Positions 1 through 7,255 of a stretch of DNA of 9,351 nucleotides are shown here, piece after piece. This DNA is from Zoogloeaceae bacterium (GTDB lineage: Bacteria > Pseudomonadota > Gammaproteobacteria > Burkholderiales > Rhodocyclaceae). Location: NCBI GenBank assembly GCA_031290955.1, contig JAISLJ010000156.1, forward strand, positions 1 to 9,351, written 5' to 3'. The position numbers and the translations under genes were made by a program. Under the pieces are notes generated by a model, which saw nothing but the letters and a program-made list of their open reading frames with translations, was not told where the DNA came from and did not search any database. Numbering within the stretch: position 1 is the first letter of the stretch; every line of letters begins with the position of its first letter.

Positions 1-389
1 CATGCGGTTATTTTGCCCATGCCCCTGCTTGACCGTGCCGATATTGCGGTTGCGCCGTCGATTGTCACGCATATCGTTCATCTCCAATTTGTAAAAACTC
101 AAGAAAAAGCATTCTATCAGGAAACCGAACGCCCAGAATTCCGCCGCGACTTTATCATCCAGCATTCCCTGCCAACGCCTGCAAACTGATTACGGCAACC
201 CGATAACATGGCGATCCTTCGGCCAGCGGATGCGGTAGTCGGCGGAAAATTCCTGGCCGGCTCCGGCGTTCGCCCTGCGCCACAAGGTAGGCGGATTTTT
301 CCAGACGCGGCGACACCTACGCTTGCAGCGTCACCGGAATTTGCAGTTTGCCACCCATCTGCTGGAGGATATGCCAGCTTGTGAAAGCG
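1..389. other. left-edge region with no recognisable gene
   Basis: I see no gene that I can name here. A plus-strand frame is open from the left edge to a TGA at 187-189 (62 residues). On the opposite strand an ATG at 72-70 is preceded by GGAG nine bases upstream and could start an Arg/Asn-rich protein running off the left edge. The two overlap, so at most one is real, and neither shows a family motif. Positions 190-389, downstream of engB, hold no convincing ORF or terminator. Confidence 0.35.
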
Positions 390-1052
390 TCACACTCCGG
401 GAAGGGGCGCGATGTGTGGCGGTTTTGTCGCTGGCGGGCGTTCTCCGGGCAGTTCCAGCCAGTGGCGCAGGATGGTTTCGCATTCGTTGATGCCTTCCTT
501 TTTCAGGCTGGAAAAAAGCTGGACGGAGCATTGGGGCGTGTGTGGCGTCAGGGCCGCGCGTACTTGTCGCAGCGCGAGTGTTCGCGCCTGGCGCGAGAGT
601 TTGTCCGACTTGGAGAGCAGGAGATGCACGGGGCGTCCGGTAGGCAGGAACCATGCCAGCAGGCGTTGATCCAGTTCGGTCAGGGGGCGGCGGCAATCCA
701 TGATGAGGATGAGACCGGCGAGCGTTGCGCGTTCCAGGAGATAGGGGCCGACCAGTCCCTTCCATTCCCTGCGGACGGCTTCCGGCGCCTTGGCAAAACC
801 GTAGCCGGGCAGGTCGACAAAATACTTTCCCAGCGTGTCCGGCGCGACCGTAAAGTAGTTGAGATGCTGTGTGCGGCCCGGTGTGCGGCTCACGTGCGCC
901 AGCCGCGTCCGGCCGCAGAGCGTGTTGATGGCGGAGGATTTCCCGGCGTTGGAGCGCCCCGCGAACGCCACTTCCCGCAGGGATTCCCGCGGCAGATCCG
1001 CAAGGCGGGCTACAGTGGTAAGGAAATTCGCGTGTCGAAAGAGAAGCTGCAT
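390..1052 (-). CDS. engB: EngB/YsxC ribosome-assembly GTPase
   Basis: A TrmE-Era-EngA-EngB-Septin family GTPase that in characterised bacteria acts in the cytoplasm in late assembly of the 50S ribosomal subunit. All expected G motifs are visible in the 220-residue product: P-loop GRSNAGKSS at residues 32-40, the G2 threonine in RTPGRTQ (57-63), G3 DLPGYG (80-85), a G4 variant SKSD (147-150, where TKxD is usual) and G5-like SSLKKEG (181-187). I chose the start at 1052 because MQLLF is the expected EngB N-terminus and length then fits the family; the frame stays open to 1187, but those extra residues are not EngB-like. The Shine-Dalgarno is weak (GGAACC). It is divergent from the cytochrome c4 gene, a common betaproteobacterial neighbourhood. 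The Pro-rich tail after residue 200 is a little unusual but compatible with the family. Confidence 0.95.
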   Translation of the reverse strand: MQLLFRHANFLTTVARLADLPRESLREVAFAGRSNAGKSSAINTLCGRTRLAHVSRTPGRTQHLNYFTVAPDTLGKYFVDLPGYGFAKAPEAVRREWKGLVGPYLLERATLAGLILIMDCRRPLTELDQRLLAWFLPTGRPVHLLLSKSDKLSRQARTLALRQVRAALTPHTPQCSVQLFSSLKKEGINECETILRHWLELPGERPPATKPPHIAPLPGV

Positions 1053-1123
1053 GGAAGGTTCCGGCAAAAGAGGGAAGCATGGGCCACGGCAAATGCAAAG
1101 AAAGCATTTCGTGGCGCGGTGTT

Positions 1124-1138
1124 TGTTATAGAATAACA
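1124..1138. promoter_or_regulatory. palindrome in the engB/cytochrome c4 divergent spacer
   Basis: TGTTAT-AGA-ATAACA is a perfect 6-bp inverted repeat in the only AT-rich patch of the 145-bp divergent spacer. It contains -10-like hexamers on both strands (TAGAAT forward, TATTCT reverse), but no good -35 partner is visible. It could be overlapping promoters or an operator shared by both genes. This is seen in the sequence only; its function is inferred. Confidence 0.35.
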
Positions 1139-1197
1139 GGTTCGTAGATTTCAGAGTTTCCGGCATTCCTGCCCTGATTCGCAACAAGGAGCTTCAC

Positions 1198-1824
1198 ATG
1201 ATTCGTACCCTGGTACTGGCGGCGTTCCTGACGGCCAGTTTCAACGTTGCCGCGCAAGGCGCGCCCAAGGCCGATCCCGAAAAGGGCAAGGTGTTCGCCG
1301 AGACCATCTGCGTGGCTTGCCACGGTGTCGACGGCACCAGCCCGCTCGCCAACTTCCCGCACATCGCGGGGCAAAGCCCGGAATACCTGAAGAAACAGTT
1401 CGAGCATTTCAAGAAGGGCTTGCGCACAGAGCCGCAGATGACGGCCATGGCCGCCACCGTGCCGGATGAGGAAGTCGCCAACGTTGCCGCCTGGTTCGCG
1501 CAACAGCAGATCAAGACGCCCGCCACCCCCGCGCCGGACAAGAGCGCCGAGGTCATCGCCCGAGGCCAGAAGCTCTGGCGCGCGGGCGATCTCGCCAAGG
1601 GAATTCCGGCCTGCGCCGCCTGCCACGGCGCTTCCGGTCACGGCCTGCCCGTCCAGTATCCCCGGTTGGCCGGGCAGTTCCCGGAATACATCGAACTCCA
1701 GTTGAAGAACTTCAGGAACGAGATTCGCACCAACGATCCCGAAGGCATGATGCAGGCCATTGCCGCCAAGCTCTCGGACAAGGAAATCGAGGCAGTCTCC
1801 CACTACGCGGCCGGGCTGCGCTGA
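1198..1824 (+). CDS. diheme cytochrome c4, periplasmic
   Basis: A diheme c-type cytochrome that in this family carries electrons in the periplasm, often from the bc1 complex to terminal oxidases. The 208-residue product has two heme-attachment motifs, CVACH (38-42) and CAACH (139-143), in two homologous halves. Each half carries the IAGQ/LAGQ-PEY signature typical of cytochrome c4. Candidate axial methionines are M81/M84 in the first half and M184/M185 in the second. Residues 1-20 form a Sec signal peptide, with cleavage predicted around AAQ-GA, and an Ala/Pro-rich linker near 105-115 joins the halves. The start is well fixed by AAGGAG at 1186-1191, six bases before the ATG. The esterase gene follows after 19 nt on the same strand, so they may share a transcript. 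The resB-like cytochrome maturation genes that often follow cytochrome c4 in this group are absent. Confidence 0.95.
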   Translation: MIRTLVLAAFLTASFNVAAQGAPKADPEKGKVFAETICVACHGVDGTSPLANFPHIAGQSPEYLKKQFEHFKKGLRTEPQMTAMAATVPDEEVANVAAWFAQQQIKTPATPAPDKSAEVIARGQKLWRAGDLAKGIPACAACHGASGHGLPVQYPRLAGQFPEYIELQLKNFRNEIRTNDPEGMMQAIAAKLSDKEIEAVSHYAAGLR

Positions 1825-1843
1825 CACACACAGGGCCGCGCGC

Positions 1844-2860
1844 ATGGGCAGCAGCAAGGTTTCGCGATTCCTGTTTCTCCTGGCGCAGCCCTTTGTGGCG
1901 GCGTTTCCCGCCTTTGCCGCCGAACCCTTGCCCACCCTGGCGGCCAGCCTTGAAAACCTGACCGTCTCGGGCCTTTCTTCCGGCGGCTTCATGGCGGTGC
2001 AATTCCATATCGCGCACTCGTCCCTGGTGCGCGGGGCGGGTGTTCTGGCCGCAGGCCCGTATTACTGCGCCCAGGGCAATGCCTCGCTGGCCCTTTCCGC
2101 CTGTATGTCCCCCAGTTTCTTCGTTCCGGTGCCCGAACTCAAAAACCTGATTCGGGAAGTGCACGAGCAAGCGCGCAAAAAACACATCGATGCCCCGGAA
2201 GCCCTGCAAAATAGCCGGGTGTGGATTTTTTCCGGCGAGCGGGATCGCACGGTCAAGCGGGAAGTGGTCAATGCCCTGTACACCTTCTACCGGACATGGT
2301 TGCCCGACCCCGCCGTGCACTACGAGAAGCACCCCGAAGCCGGACACGCGATGATTGCGCCTGATGCGCCCGGCGCGCATGCCTGTTCCGCCAGCAGCGT
2401 TCCGTTCATCAACCGCTGTGACGATTTCGACGCGCCGGGCCGCCTGTTTGCCCATTTGCTGGGCGAATTGAAGCCGCCCGCGGCGAAGGATGCGGGCGAC
2501 CTTGTGGTCTTCGACCAGTCCGTATTCACGAATGATGGCGCGGGCATGGCAAGCAACGCCTATGTGTATATTCCATCCGACTGCCGCCAAGGCGGTTGTC
2601 GCATCCATGTGGCGTTTCATGGTTGCCGCCAGCAGGGCGAGGTCTTGGGTTCGCTCTATGCCAAGGGCGCGGGTTACAACCGCTGGGCGGAATCCAATCG
2701 CTTGATCGTCCTCTATCCGCAGACGGCGAAAAGCTCGATGAATCCCAATGGTTGTTGGGATTGGTGGGGCTACACCGGCCCGGACTACCACCTTGCTTCC
2801 GCCCGCCAAATCCGTGCCGTCAAAGCCATGGTAGAACACCTTGCCCGCAAGAAGCCCTGA
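1844..2860 (+). CDS. PHB-depolymerase family serine esterase, secreted
   Basis: An alpha/beta-hydrolase of the poly(3-hydroxybutyrate) depolymerase type, expected to cleave ester bonds in PHB or related esters outside the cytoplasm. In the 338-residue product residues 1-26 form a signal peptide with a likely cleavage site in AFA-AEP. The lipase box GLSSG (43-47) supplies the nucleophile S45. D134 in FSGERD and H168 in EAGH are the likely rest of the triad. The C-terminal half contains VAFHGC (256-261), the usual oxyanion-region signature, and a Trp-rich NGCWDWWGY (302-310) typical of this family. Several cysteines suggest disulfides. I chose the ATG at 1844 over upstream in-frame codons because it begins directly with the signal peptide; the upstream part overlaps the cytochrome gene. 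The Shine-Dalgarno is weak. I see no separate substrate-binding domain, so the true substrate (polymer, oligomer or another ester) is open. Confidence 0.88.
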   Translation: MGSSKVSRFLFLLAQPFVAAFPAFAAEPLPTLAASLENLTVSGLSSGGFMAVQFHIAHSSLVRGAGVLAAGPYYCAQGNASLALSACMSPSFFVPVPELKNLIREVHEQARKKHIDAPEALQNSRVWIFSGERDRTVKREVVNALYTFYRTWLPDPAVHYEKHPEAGHAMIAPDAPGAHACSASSVPFINRCDDFDAPGRLFAHLLGELKPPAAKDAGDLVVFDQSVFTNDGAGMASNAYVYIPSDCRQGGCRIHVAFHGCRQQGEVLGSLYAKGAGYNRWAESNRLIVLYPQTAKSSMNPNGCWDWWGYTGPDYHLASARQIRAVKAMVEHLARKKP

Positions 2861-3306
2861 AATCCCTGCGGGCGAATGGCGCTTTTCCCGCTTGCATCTA
2901 CATCTTCCCCTCTTCATGCCAACCCCCTCGTAGCCAGTCACCTTGGATTTGACACAATCATTGGCGTGGTTTCTCGCTGAAAACCCGCCCACCGAGTTCT
3001 TTCTTTTCAGCGTGACTGGCTACTCGTTCTTTCGGAGCGAGGGGGTTCCGCTCCGTTCCCCTTGTATCTTCCCCCCTGCAGGCCGAAACGGATAGATTTT
3101 CTACTGTTTGACCGGCCCGGCTGGGCAGCTATGGACAAGCGGGAGAGGAAGGCAAGCGGCGGAGCAAGAGACAGCGCCTGTGCCGGAGCATCAAATTGCC
3201 GTCTGCCAAGACGACGCTTCCCTGAAATGGTGATTTTGGTTTAGCATTCTGGCCTACGCTTCGGCATTTCGCCGCGCGCCCCCCATTTCACAGCAAGAGG
3301 AACCCA
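2861..3306. other. 446-bp intergenic region before trxA
   Basis: There is no convincing gene here. A 60-codon frame at 3062-3244 and a frame overlapping the end of the esterase lack Shine-Dalgarno sites and protein-like composition. The first part holds the nested palindromic element listed separately. The rest (about 3060-3300) must contain the trxA promoter, but I cannot point to a good -35/-10 pair. A clear AGAGG at 3296-3300 precedes trxA. Confidence 0.5.
2921..3047. repeat. nested palindromic element of about 127 bp (possible MITE or structured RNA)
   Basis: Several perfect inverted repeats are stacked here. AACCCCCTC (2921-2929) pairs with GAGGGGGTT (3039-3047). GTAGCCAGTCAC (2930-2941) pairs with GTGACTGGCTAC (3012-3023). 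Inside, CGCTGAAAA (2975-2983) pairs with TTTTCAGCG (3004-3012). The right arm carries an extra hairpin, CTCGTTC/GAGCGAG (3023-3029 and 3035-3041, one G-T pair), and an alternative one, CGGAGCG/CGCTCCG (3033-3039 and 3049-3055), that would compete with it. No ORF and no obvious target-site duplication is visible. It could be a MITE, a REP-like repeat or a folded RNA. Confidence 0.6.
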
Positions 3307-3633
3307 ATGAGTGAACTGATTCGTTCCATCTCCGATGACACTTTCGAGGCCGAGGTGCTGCAATCCACGCAGCCGGTTCTCGTGGACTACTGGGCCGAGT
3401 GGTGCGGCCCCTGCAAGGCCATTGCGCCGATTCTCGACGAGCTGGCCGCCGAATATGAAGGCCGCCTGAAAGTCGTCAAGCTCAATATCGACGCGAACCA
3501 GGGCACTCCGGCCCGCTACAATATCCGCGGCATTCCCACGCTGATGCTCTTCCGGGAGGGCAACCTGGAAGCCACCAAGGTGGGCGCGCAATCCAAGTCG
3601 CAGCTCATCGCCTTCATTGACAGCTTTCTGTAG
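3307..3633 (+). CDS. trxA: thioredoxin 1
   Basis: A small cytoplasmic thiol-disulfide reductant, normally recycled by thioredoxin reductase. The product is 108 residues, the standard thioredoxin length. The active site WCGPCK lies at residues 32-37 (C33 and C36 are redox active). The buried acid is D27 in LVDYWA, and the cis-proline is P77 in GIPT. The start is supported by AGAGG at 3296-3300, six bases before the ATG, and by alignment with the usual N-terminus. The gene lies directly upstream of rho, a conserved order in many Proteobacteria. No terminator is evident between them, so rho may be partly transcribed from the trxA promoter. Nothing unusual is seen in the protein. Confidence 0.97.
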   Translation: MSELIRSISDDTFEAEVLQSTQPVLVDYWAEWCGPCKAIAPILDELAAEYEGRLKVVKLNIDANQGTPARYNIRGIPTLMLFREGNLEATKVGAQSKSQLIAFIDSFL

Positions 3634-3847
3634 ATACTCTAACATCCCCCGTCCGGATCATGCTTGATCCTCACGCTCGCCTTCGGCGGTCGATTCCGCA
3701 TCCTGCATCCGATCCTGACCGGGGATTTCCCCCCGGGAATGCTCTCTTCTGGGCCGCTTGTGGTTCCCGGCGCTTTTTCCCGGTCTTCCTTCTCTGATCC
3801 TTCGCGCGGGCAGCGCGTCCTTTACCCTTCCTGTAGTCTCGATACTC
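3634..3847 (+). promoter_or_regulatory. long C/T-rich rho leader
   Basis: The 214 nt between trxA and rho are strongly pyrimidine-rich, especially 3737-3847, with runs such as CTTTTTCCC and CTTCCTTCTCTG. Two short stem-loops lie near the start: GGATCA/TGATCC (3655-3670) and CCGGGG/CCCCGG (3719-3736). In characterised bacteria rho is autoregulated by Rho-dependent termination in its leader, and unstructured C-rich RNA is what Rho binds, so autoregulation here is a reasonable inference. An ATG at 3660 opens a 45-codon frame ending at a TGA at 3795-3797, but it has no Shine-Dalgarno, so a leader peptide is doubtful. Confidence 0.5.
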
Positions 3848-5104
<1,257 letters not shown>

Positions 5105-5107
5105 GCC

Positions 5108-5770
5108 ATGCGTTACGCGATCCTCCCTGTGACCCATTTCGCCCAGAACTGCACCGTGCTCTGGTGCGAAGACACGCGCGCGGCTGCGGTGATCGATCCC
5201 GGCGGCGATATCCCCCTGGTGCTTGATTTCCTCACGCAAGAGAAGCTCGTGCCCGCCGATATTTTGGCAACGCATGGGCACATCGACCATGTGGGCGGAG
5301 TCCTGGAGCTTGCCGGACATTTCCCGGAAGCCGCCATCGCAGGGCCGCACGAGGGCGACCGCTTCAATCTCGAAGCCCTGCCCCGGCAATGCCGGGCCTT
5401 CGGCTTTCCCGAAACGGCGGCTTTTGCACCCGGCCGCTGGCTTGTCGAGGGCGACCAGATTCATTTTGGCGCAGAGACACTGGAAGTCCTGCACTGCCCT
5501 GGTCACACGCCGGGCCATGTTGTGTTCTACCATCGGGAAAGCCCGCTCCTGATCGTCGGGGACGTGCTCTTTCACGGTTCCATTGGTCGCGTCGATTTTC
5601 CCGGCGGCGACCTGGCGACGCTCCTTGCCTCCATTCAGGAAAAGCTCCTGCCACTGGGCGACGACATCGCCTTCATCCCCGGTCATGGCCCGATGTCCAC
5701 CCTGGGAGAAGAACGCCGTTCCAATCCCTACCTGTCCTGCGGACAATTGCCAAGGAAAATAATCTATTGA
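5108..5770 (+). CDS. metallo-beta-lactamase-fold hydrolase, YcbL/glyoxalase II type
   Basis: A cytoplasmic dinuclear-metal hydrolase related to hydroxyacylglutathione hydrolase (glyoxalase II), of the short YcbL-like group; such enzymes cleave thioesters, but the substrate here is not known. The 220-residue product has the metal motif THGHIDH (55-61: H56, H58, D60, H61), then H133 in PGHTPGH, D152 in VGDVLF and H193 in IPGHGP. The phrases FHGSIGRVDFPGGD and GPMSTLGEERRSNPY are characteristic of the YcbL group. The long C-terminal glutathione-binding extension of classical glyoxalase II is absent. The ATG lies 3 nt after the rho stop, so translation is probably coupled and the gene belongs to the rho transcript. 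The last residues (CGQLPRKIIY) fall where the AT-rich accessory region begins, so the extreme C-terminus may have been altered by an insertion. Confidence 0.92.
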   Translation: MRYAILPVTHFAQNCTVLWCEDTRAAAVIDPGGDIPLVLDFLTQEKLVPADILATHGHIDHVGGVLELAGHFPEAAIAGPHEGDRFNLEALPRQCRAFGFPETAAFAPGRWLVEGDQIHFGAETLEVLHCPGHTPGHVVFYHRESPLLIVGDVLFHGSIGRVDFPGGDLATLLASIQEKLLPLGDDIAFIPGHGPMSTLGEERRSNPYLSCGQLPRKIIY

Positions 5771-5792
5771 TTTTAAAGGATTTTTTCTGACA

Positions 5793-5824
5793 GTTTCCGC
5801 AACTTGCGGAAACGATTTCCGCAA
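5793..5824. repeat. perfect palindrome plus third half-site; candidate att or operator site
   Basis: GTTTCCGCAA (5793-5802) and TTGCGGAAAC (5804-5813) form a perfect inverted repeat around a single C. A third copy of the 9-mer TTTCCGCAA follows at 5816-5824. The cluster sits between the last housekeeping gene and the integrase remnant, which is where an attachment site of an integrase-borne element would be expected. It could equally be a repressor operator or a stem-loop. Only the repeats are directly seen. Confidence 0.5.
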
Positions 5825-5839
5825 TCCAGCCCTTTGGCA

Positions 5840-5869
5840 GGAAGAAAGAGGCCGAAGCCTCTTTCTTTC
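5840..5869. terminator. strong stem-loop, probable bidirectional terminator
   Basis: A 13-bp stem (5840-5852 with 5857-5869, one G-T pair) closes a CGAA loop. Read on the minus strand the loop is C(TTCG)G, the very stable tetraloop common in intrinsic terminators. It lies directly after the end of the integrase frame on the minus strand and downstream of the hydrolase gene on the plus strand, so it could serve both. The T-tract is imperfect on either side. A second imperfect hairpin (TGTTGCA...TGCAACA, 5871-5905) overlaps the integrase tail. Confidence 0.6.
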
Positions 5870-6245
5870 ATGTTGCATTTTTATTGCCTTGCGGCAATTG
5901 CAACATCTTCCATTTGTCCCGATCCAGACCGCGTGGGTGTTACAGTGCTGTCATCAGCGGTGATTTATGACCCAGCAGCGTCTGCATGTCGACGCCCTGT
6001 TCTCGGTATAGGCGCTCGGCCAGCGAGCGGATTTCATGCAGGGTTGGGTGCGTGCCCTCGCCTGTGCCGTCCCACAGGCGTCTGAAAATTATGGACAGGC
6101 TGTCCCGGATTGGAGCGCCGCGCTTTCTGGTGCGCAACAGCGTATCTTCCCGCGAGCGCTCCGGCAGCGGCTCGTATTGCCTGCATTCCTCAATCACATC
6201 TCCGAGATTGAGATTGACAACATCCAGTCGCGCTCTTCTCCTGAG
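5868..6245 (-). pseudogene. tyrosine recombinase (phage-type integrase), C-terminal remnant with stop at the catalytic Tyr
   Basis: This is the end of a lambda-type integrase catalytic domain. On the minus strand the frame reads THPTLHEIRSLAERLYREQG and then TLLGHKSPLMTAL. These are the HxxR box (H-E-I-R) and the GHK box that precede the catalytic tyrosine in this family. The next codon, at 5942-5940, is TAA where TAT or TAC is expected. Beyond it the same frame continues with family-like HPRGLDRDKWKMLQL to a TGA at 5868-5870, just before the terminator hairpin. The N-terminal arm-binding and core-binding domains and the first catalytic Arg region are missing: upstream, the frame meets the TAA that ends the next gene (6248-6246). 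The fragment is therefore truncated at one end and carries a nonsense codon at the other. It could not catalyse recombination without both parts. A gene caller may report only 5940-6197 from a GTG. Confidence 0.85.
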
Positions 6246-6917
6246 TTATCCGCGAAGCTGGATGATCATGTCCAGAAACGGCTTGATGTCTGGCTGGTCA
6301 TAAAAAGTCAGGTCGCCCCATTCGGGTGAAATGCCCTTGAACCTGACACATGTGCTGCTTTGCATGTCATAAACAACATGTATATTCAGGGTTTTCGTCG
6401 CAAGGGAAAATGAGATGTACTTTTCCCCGGATTCATTGCACGACACCATAGGCAAAAACCCGGCAGCAAGCGCTGCACTGCATGCCGCAACTATCGGCCC
6501 TGTCATTGCAATGGCATTCATGATTGCACCTCCCTTGCTATCAGCTTTTTGCCGTTCATTATCCAGACATAGCCAACGTTTGGCATTTTGTCTTGACCTC
6601 TCCAAGACGATTGTGGTTTTCCGGGCAGATGGCTGGATACCCTGCCGCTTTTGCGGGACCGTTGGATGCGGTGCCCAGCAGACTATCAGTTTCCGCTCGT
6701 AGCCCTTCCATGCCTGCGGGTACGTTTTTGCCGGTGACATTTCGACTTTATCAAAATCAAATTCTGCGCCGATCCCCAGCAGATAGCGCATGTGGGCGTC
6801 TTTCAAAATCCCTTCCGCTACATCAGCCGCAGTTTCTCCAGTGTAACGGACGCTGGAGTGTCCGCCGGGGATGTATGGCATATACGAAACCCGGTCAATG
6901 GTAAGATCGTGTGTCAT
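6246..6917 (-). CDS. hypothetical protein, possibly two genes in one frame
   Basis: I do not recognise the family. The 223-residue frame starts at an ATG (6917) with a good GAAGGAG seven bases upstream and a strong promoter behind it. Residues 1-80 look like a real soluble protein. Residues about 85-130 are Arg/Lys-rich and look less natural. At residue 133 an internal ATG (6521) has an excellent GGGAGGTG Shine-Dalgarno, so the last 91 residues may be a separate protein. That part begins with a hydrophobic stretch (TGPIVAACSAALAAGFLPM), possibly a membrane segment or signal, followed by a mixed soluble domain. An alternative frame in the doubtful middle section ends with a TGA overlapping that ATG (ATGA), as two coupled genes would. 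A frameshift may therefore have fused them artificially. The stop directly abuts the integrase remnant in the same frame. Confidence 0.5.
   Translation of the reverse strand: MTHDLTIDRVSYMPYIPGGHSSVRYTGETAADVAEGILKDAHMRYLLGIGAEFDFDKVEMSPAKTYPQAWKGYERKLIVCWAPHPTVPQKRQGIQPSARKTTIVLERSRQNAKRWLCLDNERQKADSKGGAIMNAIAMTGPIVAACSAALAAGFLPMVSCNESGEKYISFSLATKTLNIHVVYDMQSSTCVRFKGISPEWGDLTFYDQPDIKPFLDMIIQLRG
6518..6586 (-). CDS. possible 22-residue ORF or displaced C-terminus
   Basis: In the frame one base off from the main one, an ATG at 6586 starts MPNVGYVWIMNGKKLIARE and ends in a TGA whose bases overlap the ATG at 6521. GGAGAGG lies nine bases upstream of this ATG. The sequence is more protein-like than the overlapping main frame and could be a tiny coupled ORF or the true end of the upstream gene after a frameshift. 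The frame remains open upstream to about 6690. Weakly supported. Confidence 0.25.
   Translation of the reverse strand: MPNVGYVWIMNGKKLIAREVQS
6527..6534 (-). promoter_or_regulatory. strong internal ribosome binding site
   Basis: GGGAGGTG on the minus strand, five bases before the ATG at 6521, is among the best Shine-Dalgarno matches in the window. It is what suggests that the 91-residue C-terminal part of the 6246-6917 frame is translated on its own. Confidence 0.6.
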
Positions 6918-6959
6918 GGTTATGCTCCTTCAATTGCCGCCGACATTGACGGTATGAAT

Positions 6960-6988
6960 ATAATAGCGAACAATGTTCTCCATGTAAA
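6960..6988 (-). promoter_or_regulatory. sigma70-type promoter with operator-like palindrome in the spacer
   Basis: On the minus strand TTTACA (6983-6988, -35) and TATTAT (6960-6965, -10) are exactly 17 bp apart, each one base from consensus. The spacer contains the palindrome GAACA-A-TGTTC (6968-6978). The promoter points at the 6246-6917 gene, and the divergent HTH gene starts at 7057. A repressor bound to this palindrome would block the promoter, and the HTH protein is the obvious candidate. The HTH gene's own promoter may be TTGTGG (7014-7019) with TATTTA (7038-7043), which is weaker. Confidence 0.6.
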
Positions 6989-7056
6989 GCATTTTTTTAT
7001 GTGGTAGGAAAATTTGTGGTAATCTGATAAACATTGATATTTAAACGGGATAGATA

Positions 7057-7245
7057 ATGACGCAACCAACGCCGCAACAAATTCGGGAGGCTAGACAGCA
7101 GGCGGGATTGTCGCAGGAGGCAGCCGCCGATCTTGTCTGTGTGAGCCGCCGGGCATGGCAATTCTGGGAGGCTGGGCAACGTTCCATGTCAGAAACGACA
7201 TGGGAATTATTTTGCCTGAAAACCCAGCAGAATAAACCAGACTGA
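7057..7245 (+). CDS. small HTH (Xre/Cro-like) transcriptional regulator
   Basis: A 62-residue protein consisting almost only of a helix-turn-helix domain. Residues 8-41 follow the Xre/Cro pattern: IREARQQAGLSQEAAADLV, then a turn, then the recognition helix SRRAWQFWEAGQ, with the usual SQ-x-x-A-A and WE-x-G hallmarks. It has no recognisable sensor or partner-binding domain, so it may act as a simple repressor dimer. The start has only a weak GGGA upstream, but the ATG immediately precedes the domain and lies in an AT-rich promoter-like region. It is divergent from the 6246-6917 gene with an operator-like palindrome between, which suggests mutual or autoregulation. Small HTH proteins of this kind are common on phages, plasmids and integrative elements. 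It could also be the antitoxin-like half of a module; nothing here proves that. Confidence 0.8.
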   Translation: MTQPTPQQIREARQQAGLSQEAAADLVCVSRRAWQFWEAGQRSMSETTWELFCLKTQQNKPD

Positions 7246-7255
7246 ATCATCAGGC

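Noticed and set aside
348..1136. 262-codon plus-strand frame opposite engB
   Set aside because: It is antisense to all five G motifs of EngB and has no family features.
2850..2905. Possible terminator after the esterase gene
   Set aside because: Only a 5-bp GCGGG/CCCGC stem with a long loop and a short T run; too weak to call.
1712..2992. 426-codon minus-strand frame opposite the esterase
   Set aside because: It is antisense to a gene with an intact signal peptide and catalytic motifs, so I treat it as a shadow.
3062..3244. 60-codon plus-strand frame before trxA
   Set aside because: It has no ribosome binding site and an Arg/Ala-rich low-quality composition; probably random.
3660..3797. 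45-codon possible leader peptide upstream of rho
   Set aside because: It has no Shine-Dalgarno and its Pro/Arg-rich sequence mirrors the C/T-rich leader rather than a protein.
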